23,670 nucleotides of DNA, from assembly GCA_937941715.1 (NCBI GenBank), contig CALDGX010000119.1, positions 1-23,670 of the forward strand, read 5' to 3'. The DNA comes from an uncultured Chloracidobacterium sp. Lineage in GTDB: Bacteria; Acidobacteriota; Blastocatellia; Pyrinomonadales; Pyrinomonadaceae. The notes under the pieces were generated by a model that searched no databases, had not been told where the DNA came from, and saw only the letters and a list, made by a program, of their open reading frames with translations. Positions 14,594-20,787 of this stretch are shown one piece after another (position 1 is the first letter of the stretch; each line of letters opens with the position of its first letter). The position numbers and the translations under genes were made by a program.

Positions 14594-14707
14594 ATGAAAG
14601 TCAGACCGTCAGTTAAAAAGATCTGCGATAAGTGCAAGATCATTCATCGTAAAGGCGTTGTTCGGGTAATTTGCGACAATCCGAAGCACAAACAGCGTCA
14701 GGGATAG
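14594..14707 (+). CDS. rpmJ: 50S ribosomal protein L36 (bL36), zinc-ribbon form
   Basis: The 37-residue protein runs MKVRPSVKKICDKCKIIHRK then GVVRVICDNPKHKQRQG and TAG at 14705-14707. The zinc ligands C11, C14, C27 and H32 are all present, giving the zinc-binding form. L36 is a small late-assembly 50S protein. GGGGAAAA lies just upstream as the ribosome-binding site. The gap to infA is 15 nt and to rpsM 18 nt, the standard infA-rpmJ-rpsM order. Confidence 0.97.
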   Translation: MKVRPSVKKICDKCKIIHRKGVVRVICDNPKHKQRQG

Positions 14708-14725
14708 GTTTATTTAGGAGACATT

Positions 14726-15109
14726 ATGGCTCGCGTAGCAGGAGTTGATTTACCGCCCAACAAACGGGCACAGATTGGAATGACCTACATCTATGGTGTG
14801 GGCAAGTCGCGTGCGACTGAAATCCTGGACAAAGCCGGCATCAGTATTGATGCTCGCATCAAGGATCTTAGCGAAGACGAACTGAACAAGATCCGCACGA
14901 TCCTGGATACTGAAGGCGATATTGAGGGTGACCTCAGAAAGCGCGTCCAGATGGACATCAAGCGCCTTATGGACATCGGCTGTTACCGCGGATTGCGGCA
15001 TCGCCGAAGCCTGCCGGTTCGCGGACAGCGTACCAGCACGAACGCACGTACACGTAAAGGTCCGCGTAAAGCGGCGGTCGCCAAGAAGAAAGCTCCGGGC
15101 AAGAAGTAG
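14726..15109 (+). CDS. rpsM: 30S ribosomal protein S13 (uS13)
   Basis: The 127-residue product begins MARVAGVDLPPNKRAQIGMT and has the IYGVGKSRATEIL helix-two-turn-helix region and the C-terminal GCYRGLRHRRSLPVRGQRT with NARTRKGPRKAA, diagnostic of S13. S13 forms intersubunit bridges and contacts P-site tRNA with its basic tail. A good Shine-Dalgarno sequence (AGGAG) lies 6 nt upstream. Length is near normal (about 120), with a slightly longer Lys/Ala end. Confidence 0.97.
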   Translation: MARVAGVDLPPNKRAQIGMTYIYGVGKSRATEILDKAGISIDARIKDLSEDELNKIRTILDTEGDIEGDLRKRVQMDIKRLMDIGCYRGLRHRRSLPVRGQRTSTNARTRKGPRKAAVAKKKAPGKK

Positions 15110-15135
15110 TTACGAGGTGGGCCGTTAGCCGCTAG

Positions 15136-15172
15136 CAGATAGAACTGCTATCTGTGTGCCGCTCACAGTTCT
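15136..15172 (+). promoter_or_regulatory. Two mutually exclusive hairpins before rpsK
   Basis: Hairpin A: CAGATAG (15136-15142) with CTATCTG (15148-15154), perfect 7 bp and a 5-nt loop. Hairpin B: AGAACTG (15141-15147) with CAGTTCT (15166-15172), also perfect 7 bp. B needs the last two bases of A's left arm and all of A's loop, so the two cannot coexist. The rpsK ATG is 9 nt beyond hairpin B and has no Shine-Dalgarno sequence. The arrangement resembles an RNA switch, but it could also be another palindromic spacer repeat. Confidence 0.45.
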
Positions 15173-15180
15173 CTGAATAT

Positions 15181-15576
15181 ATGGCAAAAGCACCAGCAAA
15201 GAAGACTTACAAGAAGAAAGAGAAAAAGAACATCCCGGTCGGGATCGTTCACATTGCGGCGTCGTTCAACAACACGCTGATCTCGATCACCGACGCCAAC
15301 GGCAATTTGGTCGCACAGTGCTCATCGGGTGCACGCGGCTTCCGCGGTTCGCGAAAGGGAACGCCGTTTGCCGCCCAGCAGGCCGCGTCAGAGGCCGCAC
15401 GCAAGGCGGTCGAGGCCGGCATGCGTGAGGTCGAGGTTCGTGTCAAGGGTCCGGGCGGCGGCCGTGAATCGGCTATCCGTGCGGTCAGCCAGGCAGGCAT
15501 CCGCGTTACCGCGATCCGCGACGTGACGCCGATCCCGCACAACGGCTGCCGGCCGCCGAAGCGGCGTAGAGTTTGA
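15181..15576 (+). CDS. rpsK: 30S ribosomal protein S11 (uS11)
   Basis: From ATG 15181 the product is 131 residues beginning MAKAPAKKTYKKKEKKNIPV. It contains IVHIAASFNNTLISITDANG, the GSRKGTPFAAQQAASEAARK helix, and ends with VTPIPHNGCRPPKRRRV, the family C terminus. An upstream in-frame ATG at 15154 lies within the switch-like spacer and adds nine unmatched residues. S11 is in the 30S platform near the E site. The GNxC-type NGCRPPKRRRV end is where many S11 proteins carry an isoaspartate site. Confidence 0.96.
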   Translation: MAKAPAKKTYKKKEKKNIPVGIVHIAASFNNTLISITDANGNLVAQCSSGARGFRGSRKGTPFAAQQAASEAARKAVEAGMREVEVRVKGPGGGRESAIRAVSQAGIRVTAIRDVTPIPHNGCRPPKRRRV

Positions 15577-15598
15577 TCATTGGTCAGCGACCATTGAT
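15576..15598 (+). promoter_or_regulatory. Hairpin overlapping the rpsK stop codon, in the 180-nt rpsK-rpsD spacer
   Basis: ATCATTGGTC (15576-15585) and GACCATTGAT (15589-15598) pair over 9 of 10 positions with a 3-nt loop, and the first base is the last base of the rpsK stop. A smaller hairpin, GGAAC (15606-15610) with GTTCC (15615-15619), follows. No T-run is present. The rest of the spacer up to the rpsD start shows no recognised gene; a TTGCT/AGCAA dyad lies close to the rpsD ATG. Confidence 0.4.
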
Positions 15599-15756
15599 CT
15601 AAGTCGGAACACAGGTTCCGGAATATTAACGATCGAAAGGACGAAGGGGGCGCGGTGTCCCTGTAAACTTTTTCGCCAGAACGAACGGGCTATCGGCAGC
15701 ATTTGTGCCAATTTCCATTTGCCCGGATCGCTCTTGCTGAAAGCAACAAAACTAAT

Positions 15757-16389
15757 ATGGCTAGATATAGAGATGCGGTGTGCCGCCTGTGCCGCCGCGA
15801 AGGTGGAAAGTTATTTTTGAAAGGCGACCGTTGCTACAAACCGTCGTGTGCAATTGAGAAACGCGGAACCAACCCGCCGGGACAGCATGGTGCGGCCCGA
15901 CGCAAGATGCTTGCCGGTTACGGCGAGCAGCTTCGCGAAAAGCAGAAGGTAAAGCGCATTTATTTCATCCTCGAAAAGCAGTTTCGCAACTACTTTGAAA
16001 AGGCCCTTCGCCAGAAAGGCGTCACCGGCGAAAACCTCCTGTTCATGCTTGAACGTCGATTGGATAACGTCGTGTACCGTTCAGGGTTCTCGACCTCTCG
16101 CCGTCAGGCTCGTCAGCTCGTCAATCACGGACACATTACCGTTAACGGAAAGAAAGTTGACATACCGTCATTTCAGGTAAAGACCGGCGATGTCGTGATG
16201 GTCAAGGACAAGAGCCAGAAGAATGCCCATGTCGAAGGTGCGTGGCAGACCGCGGCCGGCCGAGGTCGTCCGTCGTGGCTCAGTTCAGGTGCGGTCGAAT
16301 ACAGCGTTTCGGTTTCGGGAACCCCTCGACGTGAGGATGTTGACGCGAACATAAACGAACAGCTTATCGTCGAACTTTACAGCAAGTAA
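15757..16389 (+). CDS. rpsD: 30S ribosomal protein S4 (uS4), zinc-binding type
   Basis: From ATG 15757 the product is 210 residues. It begins MARYRDAVCRLCRREGGKLF and carries C9, C12, C26 and C31, the zinc-finger set known from the Thermus S4. The S4 RNA-binding domain is clear in ERRLDNVVYRSGFSTSRRQA and ARQLVNHGHITVNGKKVDIP. S4 nucleates 30S assembly and represses the alpha operon in E. coli. An upstream ATG at 15703 is not supported by the family start. No Shine-Dalgarno sequence is visible (AAAACTAAT before the ATG). Confidence 0.96.
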   Translation: MARYRDAVCRLCRREGGKLFLKGDRCYKPSCAIEKRGTNPPGQHGAARRKMLAGYGEQLREKQKVKRIYFILEKQFRNYFEKALRQKGVTGENLLFMLERRLDNVVYRSGFSTSRRQARQLVNHGHITVNGKKVDIPSFQVKTGDVVMVKDKSQKNAHVEGAWQTAAGRGRPSWLSSGAVEYSVSVSGTPRREDVDANINEQLIVELYSK

Positions 16390-16396
16390 CACAGTC

Positions 16397-16463
16397 AGTT
16401 TCCGGTTTTTGGTCTAAAGGCTCCGAGCGATCCGGCTTGGGCACGGGCTAAAAACCGGAAACT
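16397..16463. repeat. 14-bp perfect inverted repeat in the rpsD-rpoA spacer
   Basis: AGTTTCCGGTTTTT (16397-16410) and AAAAACCGGAAACT (16450-16463) are exact reverse complements with a 39-nt loop. This is the longest perfect stem in the window. AAAAACT follows the right arm and repeats part of it. It starts 8 nt after the rpsD stop. No T-run follows the right arm, so it is not a standard terminator for the + strand. The rpoA ATG, 22 nt further on, has no Shine-Dalgarno sequence. Confidence 0.7.
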
Positions 16464-16484
16464 AAAAACTATTTTAAAACGCAT

Positions 16485-17501
16485 ATGACACAGAGTAATA
16501 GTTGGACAGATTTTCAAATGCCGAGCCGTTTGAATGTTGAGACGGAAACCCTTACGGAACGTTACGGGAAATTCTACGCTGCTCCGTTCGAACGTGGTTT
16601 TGGCACGACGATCGGAAACTCGATCCGGCGGGCGCTCTTGTCGTCGATCGAGGGTGCGGCGATCACCGCCGTCAAGATCGACGGGGTCGAACACGAATTT
16701 TCGTCGATAAAGGGCGTTGTCGAAGACGCCACGGACGTCATCCTCAATTTGAAGCAGGTTCCGTTCAAATTACACGGGAACGGTCCTAAAACTCTCTCGA
16801 TCAGCAAAAAGGGAGCCGGTGAGGTTACCAGTGCTGACATCGAGGCTGACGGCGACGTTGAGGTTCTCGACAAGACGATCCATATCGCGACGGTAAGCTC
16901 CGGCGGATCGATCGGTATCGAAATGAGATTGAAATCGGGCCGCGGCTATGTTTCGGCTGAGGTGAATAACGACGAAGACCTGTCCGTCGGCTATATCCCC
17001 ATCGATTCGGTACACACCCCGATCAAAAAGGTCAATTATACGGTTGACCAGACCCGTCAGGGTTCTAACACCGAATTTGACCGCTTAACGATCGAGGTAT
17101 GGTCGGACGGATCGGTCAAGCCGGAAGACTCGATCGGCCTGGCGGCCAAATTGGTGAAGGACCATATGGCCATCTTCATCAATTTCGAAGAGGAAGAGGA
17201 AGAGTACAAATACGAAGATATCGCTCGTCCGCCGCTGATGCGAAATGATCTGCTTGATAAGTCGGTCGACGAATTAGAACTATCGGTCCGTTCGTACAAC
17301 TGCCTCAAGAACGCAGACATTCGATCGATCCGCGATCTGATCCGCCGCAGCGAAAAGGATATGTTGAACACGAAGAATTTCGGCAAGAAATCGCTCACCG
17401 AGATCAAAGACATGCTCCACGGAATGGGGCTTGATTTCGGAATGGACTTCGACGAGCAGGGTAATCCGATCCCTGGGTCGGGCGGGAGAGATCTAGACTA
17501 A
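16485..17501 (+). CDS. rpoA: DNA-directed RNA polymerase subunit alpha
   Basis: The 338-residue product has the N-terminal assembly domain with FERGFGTTIGNSIRRALLSS (about residues 35-54), an acidic linker starting with a Glu run at about 235-240, and the C-terminal domain with RSYNCLKNADIRSIRDL (269-285) and NFGKKSLTEIK (299-309). R269, N272, C273, L274 and K275 match the residues that contact UP elements in E. coli. It dimerises to nucleate RNA polymerase assembly. Its place between rpsD and rplQ is conserved. Confidence 0.97.
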   Translation: MTQSNSWTDFQMPSRLNVETETLTERYGKFYAAPFERGFGTTIGNSIRRALLSSIEGAAITAVKIDGVEHEFSSIKGVVEDATDVILNLKQVPFKLHGNGPKTLSISKKGAGEVTSADIEADGDVEVLDKTIHIATVSSGGSIGIEMRLKSGRGYVSAEVNNDEDLSVGYIPIDSVHTPIKKVNYTVDQTRQGSNTEFDRLTIEVWSDGSVKPEDSIGLAAKLVKDHMAIFINFEEEEEEYKYEDIARPPLMRNDLLDKSVDELELSVRSYNCLKNADIRSIRDLIRRSEKDMLNTKNFGKKSLTEIKDMLHGMGLDFGMDFDEQGNPIPGSGGRDLD

Positions 17502-17569
17502 GAGTTCGGTACCCCGAGCGAGTTTCTAACAGCCGGCCGGGGATCTGTCAACTCAATTGACTTAAAGAC

Positions 17570-18073
17570 ATGAGACACTTAAAAGCACATCGTAAATTGG
17601 GACGCACGAGCGAACATCGTATGTCGCTGCTCCGCAACTTGGCGACATCGCTCATTAATGCGGACAAAGAGCACATCGTGACGACCGTTCAGAAAGCTAA
17701 AGAACTGCGTCCGTTTGTCGAAAAGGCGATAACGCTTGCCCGGAAGGCGCAGGACCTCACCGGTGACGACGCGGTTTTGCGCGGAGTGCATCTGCGACGA
17801 CAGGCGTCACGGTTCTTCCACGCCGGTAACAGCACGTTCAAGGCCGAGCAGAGCCGCTTTCGCGGTAAAAAGGGCGAGGCTAAGGAGCCGATCGAGCGTA
17901 CTGCGGGCGTAAAAGCCGTCCAGCGGCTTTTCAACGAACTCGGCGTGCGCTATAAAGACCGTAACGGTGGTTACACGCGTATCATCAAACTCGGCCGCCG
18001 TGTCGGTGACAATGCCGAAATGGCTGTTATCGAATTGGTTGATAACCCACGCGAGCTGGCCGCCAAGGGCTAG
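17570..18073 (+). CDS. rplQ: 50S ribosomal protein L17 (bL17) with a central insertion
   Basis: The 167-residue product starts MRHLKAHRKLGRTSEHRMSL and contains LRNLATSLI and KAKELRPFVEKAITLARKA, then FNELGVRYKDRNGGYTRIIK and NAEMAVIELVD, all L17 motifs. Between the two halves there are roughly 40 more residues than in the E. coli protein (127 residues), covering about residues 62-110 with the basic stretch HLRRQASRFFHAGNSTFKAE. L17 lies near the exit-tunnel face. A short GTCAA/TTGAC dyad precedes the gene; no Shine-Dalgarno sequence is seen. Confidence 0.95.
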   Translation: MRHLKAHRKLGRTSEHRMSLLRNLATSLINADKEHIVTTVQKAKELRPFVEKAITLARKAQDLTGDDAVLRGVHLRRQASRFFHAGNSTFKAEQSRFRGKKGEAKEPIERTAGVKAVQRLFNELGVRYKDRNGGYTRIIKLGRRVGDNAEMAVIELVDNPRELAAKG

Positions 18074-18093
18074 TTCATCGGAGGATTGCCAGT

Positions 18094-18618
18094 ATGAGCG
18101 AAAAGACGGCTCCGGCCAAAGACGATATCGTCGCCGAACGGAAAGAAAGTACAGGCGAAGGGGCTTCGTTCAACATGAACGAACTCCAGGCTCTTGCCGA
18201 ACTGGTCAACGAACACGGTTTTACGGATTTTGAGTTTGAGAACGAGAATATCCGTGTGCGTCTAAGCAAAATGACGTCTGCCCCTATGGTTCATGCGGCA
18301 CCGGCCGCTGCCCCGGCGGCAGCTCCGGCGGCACCGGCAGCTTCGACCGCTTCAGAGGTGCCGGCAGATCCGGATGCAGGCCTTCATAAGATAACCTCGC
18401 CTATCGTCGGCACGTTTTATCGCTCGCCGGGCCCGGATAAGGATCCGTACGTATCTGAGGGAAGCGTCGTTTCAGCCGAGACCACTGTCTGTATCGTTGA
18501 AGCGATGAAACTGATGAACGAGATCCAGGCTGAGGTTTCCGGCGAGATTGTTAAGATCTACGTCGAGAACGGCCAGCCCGTTGAGTTCGGACAGGCTCTA
18601 TTCGGAGTTAGGAAGTAA
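18094..18618 (+). CDS. accB: Biotin carboxyl carrier protein of acetyl-CoA carboxylase
   Basis: The 174-residue product has an N-terminal helical region (MNELQALAELVNEHGFTDFE), an Ala/Pro-rich flexible linker at about residues 67-90, and the C-terminal biotinyl domain. EAMKLMNEIQAE contains the biotinylated lysine K139, and the thumb-type TFYRSPGPDKDPYV segment typical of AccB is present at about 107-120. It carries CO2 between biotin carboxylase and carboxyltransferase in the first step of fatty-acid synthesis. The start lies 20 nt after rplQ with GGAGG upstream, so cotranscription with the alpha operon is likely. Confidence 0.96.
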   Translation: MSEKTAPAKDDIVAERKESTGEGASFNMNELQALAELVNEHGFTDFEFENENIRVRLSKMTSAPMVHAAPAAAPAAAPAAPAASTASEVPADPDAGLHKITSPIVGTFYRSPGPDKDPYVSEGSVVSAETTVCIVEAMKLMNEIQAEVSGEIVKIYVENGQPVEFGQALFGVRK

Positions 18619-18624
18619 TTTTCG

Positions 18625-18716
18625 CCGCGGAAACGCGGAGCCGGCAGGAGAGAACATTAAGCGGGCCTCGGGCCGCCCAAGGATCTCAAGTAATCCGCGG
18701 CTCGGTGTTTCGGCGG
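18625..18716. repeat. Imperfect 18-bp inverted repeat in the accB-accC spacer
   Basis: CCGCGGAAACGCGGAGCC (18625-18642) has an imperfect reverse complement GGCTCGGTGTTTCGGCGG (18699-18716), matching at 15 of 18 positions. A GC-rich GGGCC-type segment occupies the middle. It begins 6 nt after the accB stop and ends 14 nt before the accC ATG. The following TTTATTTTTTATTA has no Shine-Dalgarno sequence; the T-rich stretch next to the stem makes partial termination conceivable. Confidence 0.55.
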
Positions 18717-18730
18717 TTTATTTTTTATTA

Positions 18731-20080
18731 ATGCGGGAAATTCGTAAAGTATTGGTGGCAAATCGCGGTGAGATAGCTTGCCGTATCATATGGACGTGCA
18801 AAGAGATGGGCATAAAGACCGTCGCAGTGCACTCCGAGGCCGACCGCGACGCGCTTCACGTTCGATTCGCCGATGAGGCGATCTGCATCGGGCCGGCGGC
18901 ATCCGCCGAGAGCTACCTGAATATTCCGGCGATCATCAGTGCTGCCGAGATCACAAATGTCGACGCTATCCATCCGGGTTACGGGTTTTTGGCTGAATCG
19001 GCGACGTTTGCCAAGATCTGCGAAGACTGCAATATCAAATTTATCGGTCCCCGGCCTGACGTGATCGCAATGATGGGCGACAAGGTCGAGGCAAGACGGA
19101 CAATGACGGCGGCCGGCGTGCCGATCCTTCCGGGCAGTCCCGACCCGATCGAATCGACCGAAGAGGCGAGAAAGATCGCACTCGAGATCGGTTTTCCGCT
19201 GATCATTAAGGCGGCAGCCGGCGGCGGCGGACGCGGAATGCGCATAGTTCGTGAAGAAAGCGAACTTCACGGCAATCTGGAACTCGCCCAGACCGAAGCA
19301 TTGAACGCTTTTAAGAACGGCTCTGTTTATATCGAACGATATATTGAGCGGCCGCGACACATTGAGATACAGGTGTTGGCGGATGAGCACGGAAACGTAA
19401 TTCATCTGGGCGAACGCGAATGCACGATCCAGAGGCGGCATCAGAAATTGCTCGAAGAAGCTCCGTCGCCGGTCATTTCACCGGAACTCCGCGAGAGAAT
19501 GGGAGCGGTCGCGGTCAAGGCCTGTCAGGAGATTGGTTATTCAAGCGCCGGAACATTTGAATTTTTGCTCGACGAAGACGACAGTTTTTATTTCATGGAA
19601 ATGAACACGCGTATTCAGGTCGAGCATCCCGTGACGGAGATGGTCACCCTTGCGGATATCGTTCGCAATCAGATCCGCATCGCTACCGGCGAAGTTGTCG
19701 GTTACACGCAGGACGAGGTGCAGATCGTTGGCCATTCGATCGAATGCCGAATAAACGCTGAAGACCCGGTGAAATTTACTCCTAGTCCCGGCAAGATCAC
19801 CGCATTCAATATACCTGGCGGCCCCGGCGTCCGGGTCGATACCGCCGTCTATCCTGGTTATGTAGTTCCGCCGTATTACGATTCGATGATCGCTAAATTG
19901 ATCGTTCACGCGCGTACACGTGAACTCGCGATCGCCCGAATGCAGAGAGCGCTTGAGATGATGGTCATCGAAGGCATCAAAACAACGATCCCGCTGCACC
20001 GTAAGATAATGGCAGACGAGAATTTCAGAAAAGGTAATTTTTCTACAAAGTTCATGGAGGAGTTCAAATACGAAGTTTGA
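18731..20080 (+). CDS. accC: Biotin carboxylase subunit of acetyl-CoA carboxylase
   Basis: From ATG 18731 the product is 449 residues, equal to E. coli AccC. It begins MREIRKVLVANRGEIACRII. The ATP-grasp glycine-rich loop KAAAGGGGRGMRIV, HPGYGFLAE, ERECTIQRRHQKLLEEAPSP and the catalytic EMNTRIQVEHPVTEM are present. It carboxylates the biotin on AccB using ATP and bicarbonate. The open frame runs upstream into accB in another phase, but the family start and lack of homology upstream favour 18731. accA and accD are not in the window. Confidence 0.96.
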   Translation: MREIRKVLVANRGEIACRIIWTCKEMGIKTVAVHSEADRDALHVRFADEAICIGPAASAESYLNIPAIISAAEITNVDAIHPGYGFLAESATFAKICEDCNIKFIGPRPDVIAMMGDKVEARRTMTAAGVPILPGSPDPIESTEEARKIALEIGFPLIIKAAAGGGGRGMRIVREESELHGNLELAQTEALNAFKNGSVYIERYIERPRHIEIQVLADEHGNVIHLGERECTIQRRHQKLLEEAPSPVISPELRERMGAVAVKACQEIGYSSAGTFEFLLDEDDSFYFMEMNTRIQVEHPVTEMVTLADIVRNQIRIATGEVVGYTQDEVQIVGHSIECRINAEDPVKFTPSPGKITAFNIPGGPGVRVDTAVYPGYVVPPYYDSMIAKLIVHARTRELAIARMQRALEMMVIEGIKTTIPLHRKIMADENFRKGNFSTKFMEEFKYEV

Positions 20081-20112
20081 ACTGAGCGTGGTATCGGGCA
20101 GTCGGCTCGTGG

Positions 20113-20141
20113 TTGATAGAATTTCGTGAATAGTAGATAAT
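20113..20141 (+). promoter_or_regulatory. Candidate sigma70 promoter for rpsO
   Basis: TTGATA (20113-20118), exactly 17 nt, then GATAAT (20136-20141): 5/6 matches to each consensus hexamer with ideal spacing. The transcript would start near 20148 and have a leader of about 110 nt. It is the best promoter match in the window and separates rpsO from accC. Confidence 0.6.
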
Positions 20142-20164
20142 CTTTGGAGAATTACTTTTCACGA
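20124..20164. repeat. Inverted repeat straddling the rpsO promoter
   Basis: TCGTGAATAGTA (20124-20135) and TACTTTTCACGA (20153-20164) are complementary at 11 of 12 positions. The left arm occupies the promoter spacer up to the -10 box, and the right arm lies just past the expected start. Further downstream, TTTCGTGGTTACCGTG resembles another spacer-type word repeat. It could be an operator or an insertion-derived palindrome. Confidence 0.5.
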
Positions 20165-20258
20165 TCCGTTTTAAGTTATTCAATAGATTTCGTGGTTACC
20201 GTGTTCATTCGCGGAGTTACTGCGAGCAATAGGAGAGGCTGATACAGCAAGACTAAGC

Positions 20259-20528
20259 ATGTCAACAGTAAAAGAAGTAAAAGAACAGATAGTTGGTGAT
20301 TTTAAGACCCATGCATCTGACACGGGTTCGTCACAGGTCCAGATCGCGTTGCTTTCGCAGCGTATCACTGAGCTTACGGCTCATTTCAAGATTCACAAGA
20401 AAGACAACAATTCGCGCCGAGGCTTGCTGATATTGGTCTCGCGACGAAGGAAACTACTGGATTATCTCAAGCGCCGCGATATTGACGCGTACCACGAGAT
20501 CATCAAGAAGTTGGGCCTCCGCCGTTAA
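20259..20528 (+). CDS. rpsO: 30S ribosomal protein S15 (uS15)
   Basis: The 89-residue product is exactly the family length. It contains DTGSSQVQIALLSQRITELT, HFKIHKKDNNSRRGLLILVS and RRRKLLDYLKRRD, ending KKLGLRR. S15 binds 16S rRNA in the platform and forms bridge B4; in E. coli it represses its own translation through a leader pseudoknot. The only good Shine-Dalgarno-like sequence (AGGAGAGG) is about 20 nt upstream of the ATG, unusually far, with no closer in-frame start codon. The rpsO-pnp pairing is conserved. Confidence 0.97.
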   Translation: MSTVKEVKEQIVGDFKTHASDTGSSQVQIALLSQRITELTAHFKIHKKDNNSRRGLLILVSRRRKLLDYLKRRDIDAYHEIIKKLGLRR

Positions 20529-20547
20529 TGGTTTGGCCGGGATGGAT

Positions 20548-20590
20548 CGGCGGCGGCCGCTGTGCCGCTGCCGCTTTCCCGTTTGTTTTG
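20548..20590 (+). terminator. Possible rpsO terminator: GC-rich hairpin with T-rich flank
   Basis: CGGCGGCGGC (20548-20557) pairs over 10 bp, with one G-U, to GCCGCTGCCG (20564-20573), leaving a 6-nt loop. T-rich sequence (TTTCCCGTTTGTTTT) follows. The T-tract is interrupted, so termination may be partial. Confidence 0.45.
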
Positions 20591-20603
20591 GCAAGGGTAA
20601 CTG

Positions 20604-20623
20604 AAAGCCGCTTCGGGCTTTTT
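20604..20623 (+). terminator. Small hairpin with T-run between rpsO and pnp
   Basis: AAAGCC (20604-20609) and GGCTTT (20616-20621) enclose the loop GCTTCG, and the T-run extends to 20623. This is a compact intrinsic-terminator shape, probably ending rpsO transcription together with the hairpin upstream. The stem is short. Confidence 0.5.
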
Positions 20624-20667
20624 AAGACAAGATGTCTTCGCGAAGATTTTGCCGGGGGTTGCTGAAC

Positions 20668-20696
20668 GTGACAGCACACTACGCCGCCGGTAGATT
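20668..20696 (+). promoter_or_regulatory. Candidate promoter for pnp
   Basis: GTGACA (20668-20673), 17 nt, then TAGATT (20691-20696): 5/6 and 4/6 matches to the consensus. A start near 20703 would place the terminator-like hairpin at 20728-20767 inside the pnp leader. Confidence 0.4.
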
Positions 20697-20727
20697 GAAG
20701 GTCATCGGATAAAACCAGTAGTTGTTC

Positions 20728-20775
20728 AAAGACGAAAGGGCTTCACGGCATAGTTCCTTTCGTCTTTGTTTTTTT
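20728..20775 (+). terminator. Terminator-like hairpin directly before the pnp ribosome-binding site
   Basis: AAAGACGAAAGG (20728-20739) and CCTTTCGTCTTT (20756-20767) form a perfect 12-bp stem with a 16-nt loop, followed by G and seven T residues (20769-20775). GAGGA of the pnp ribosome-binding site begins at 20776. It has the form of a strong intrinsic terminator placed as an attenuator in the pnp leader. In E. coli, pnp is autoregulated through a cleaved leader stem-loop; equivalence here is inference. Confidence 0.65.
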
Positions 20776-20787
20776 GAGGAACAGATA

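Noticed and set aside
18728..19441. 237-codon minus-strand frame opposite accC
   Set aside because: It is fully antisense to the conserved biotin carboxylase N-terminal half.
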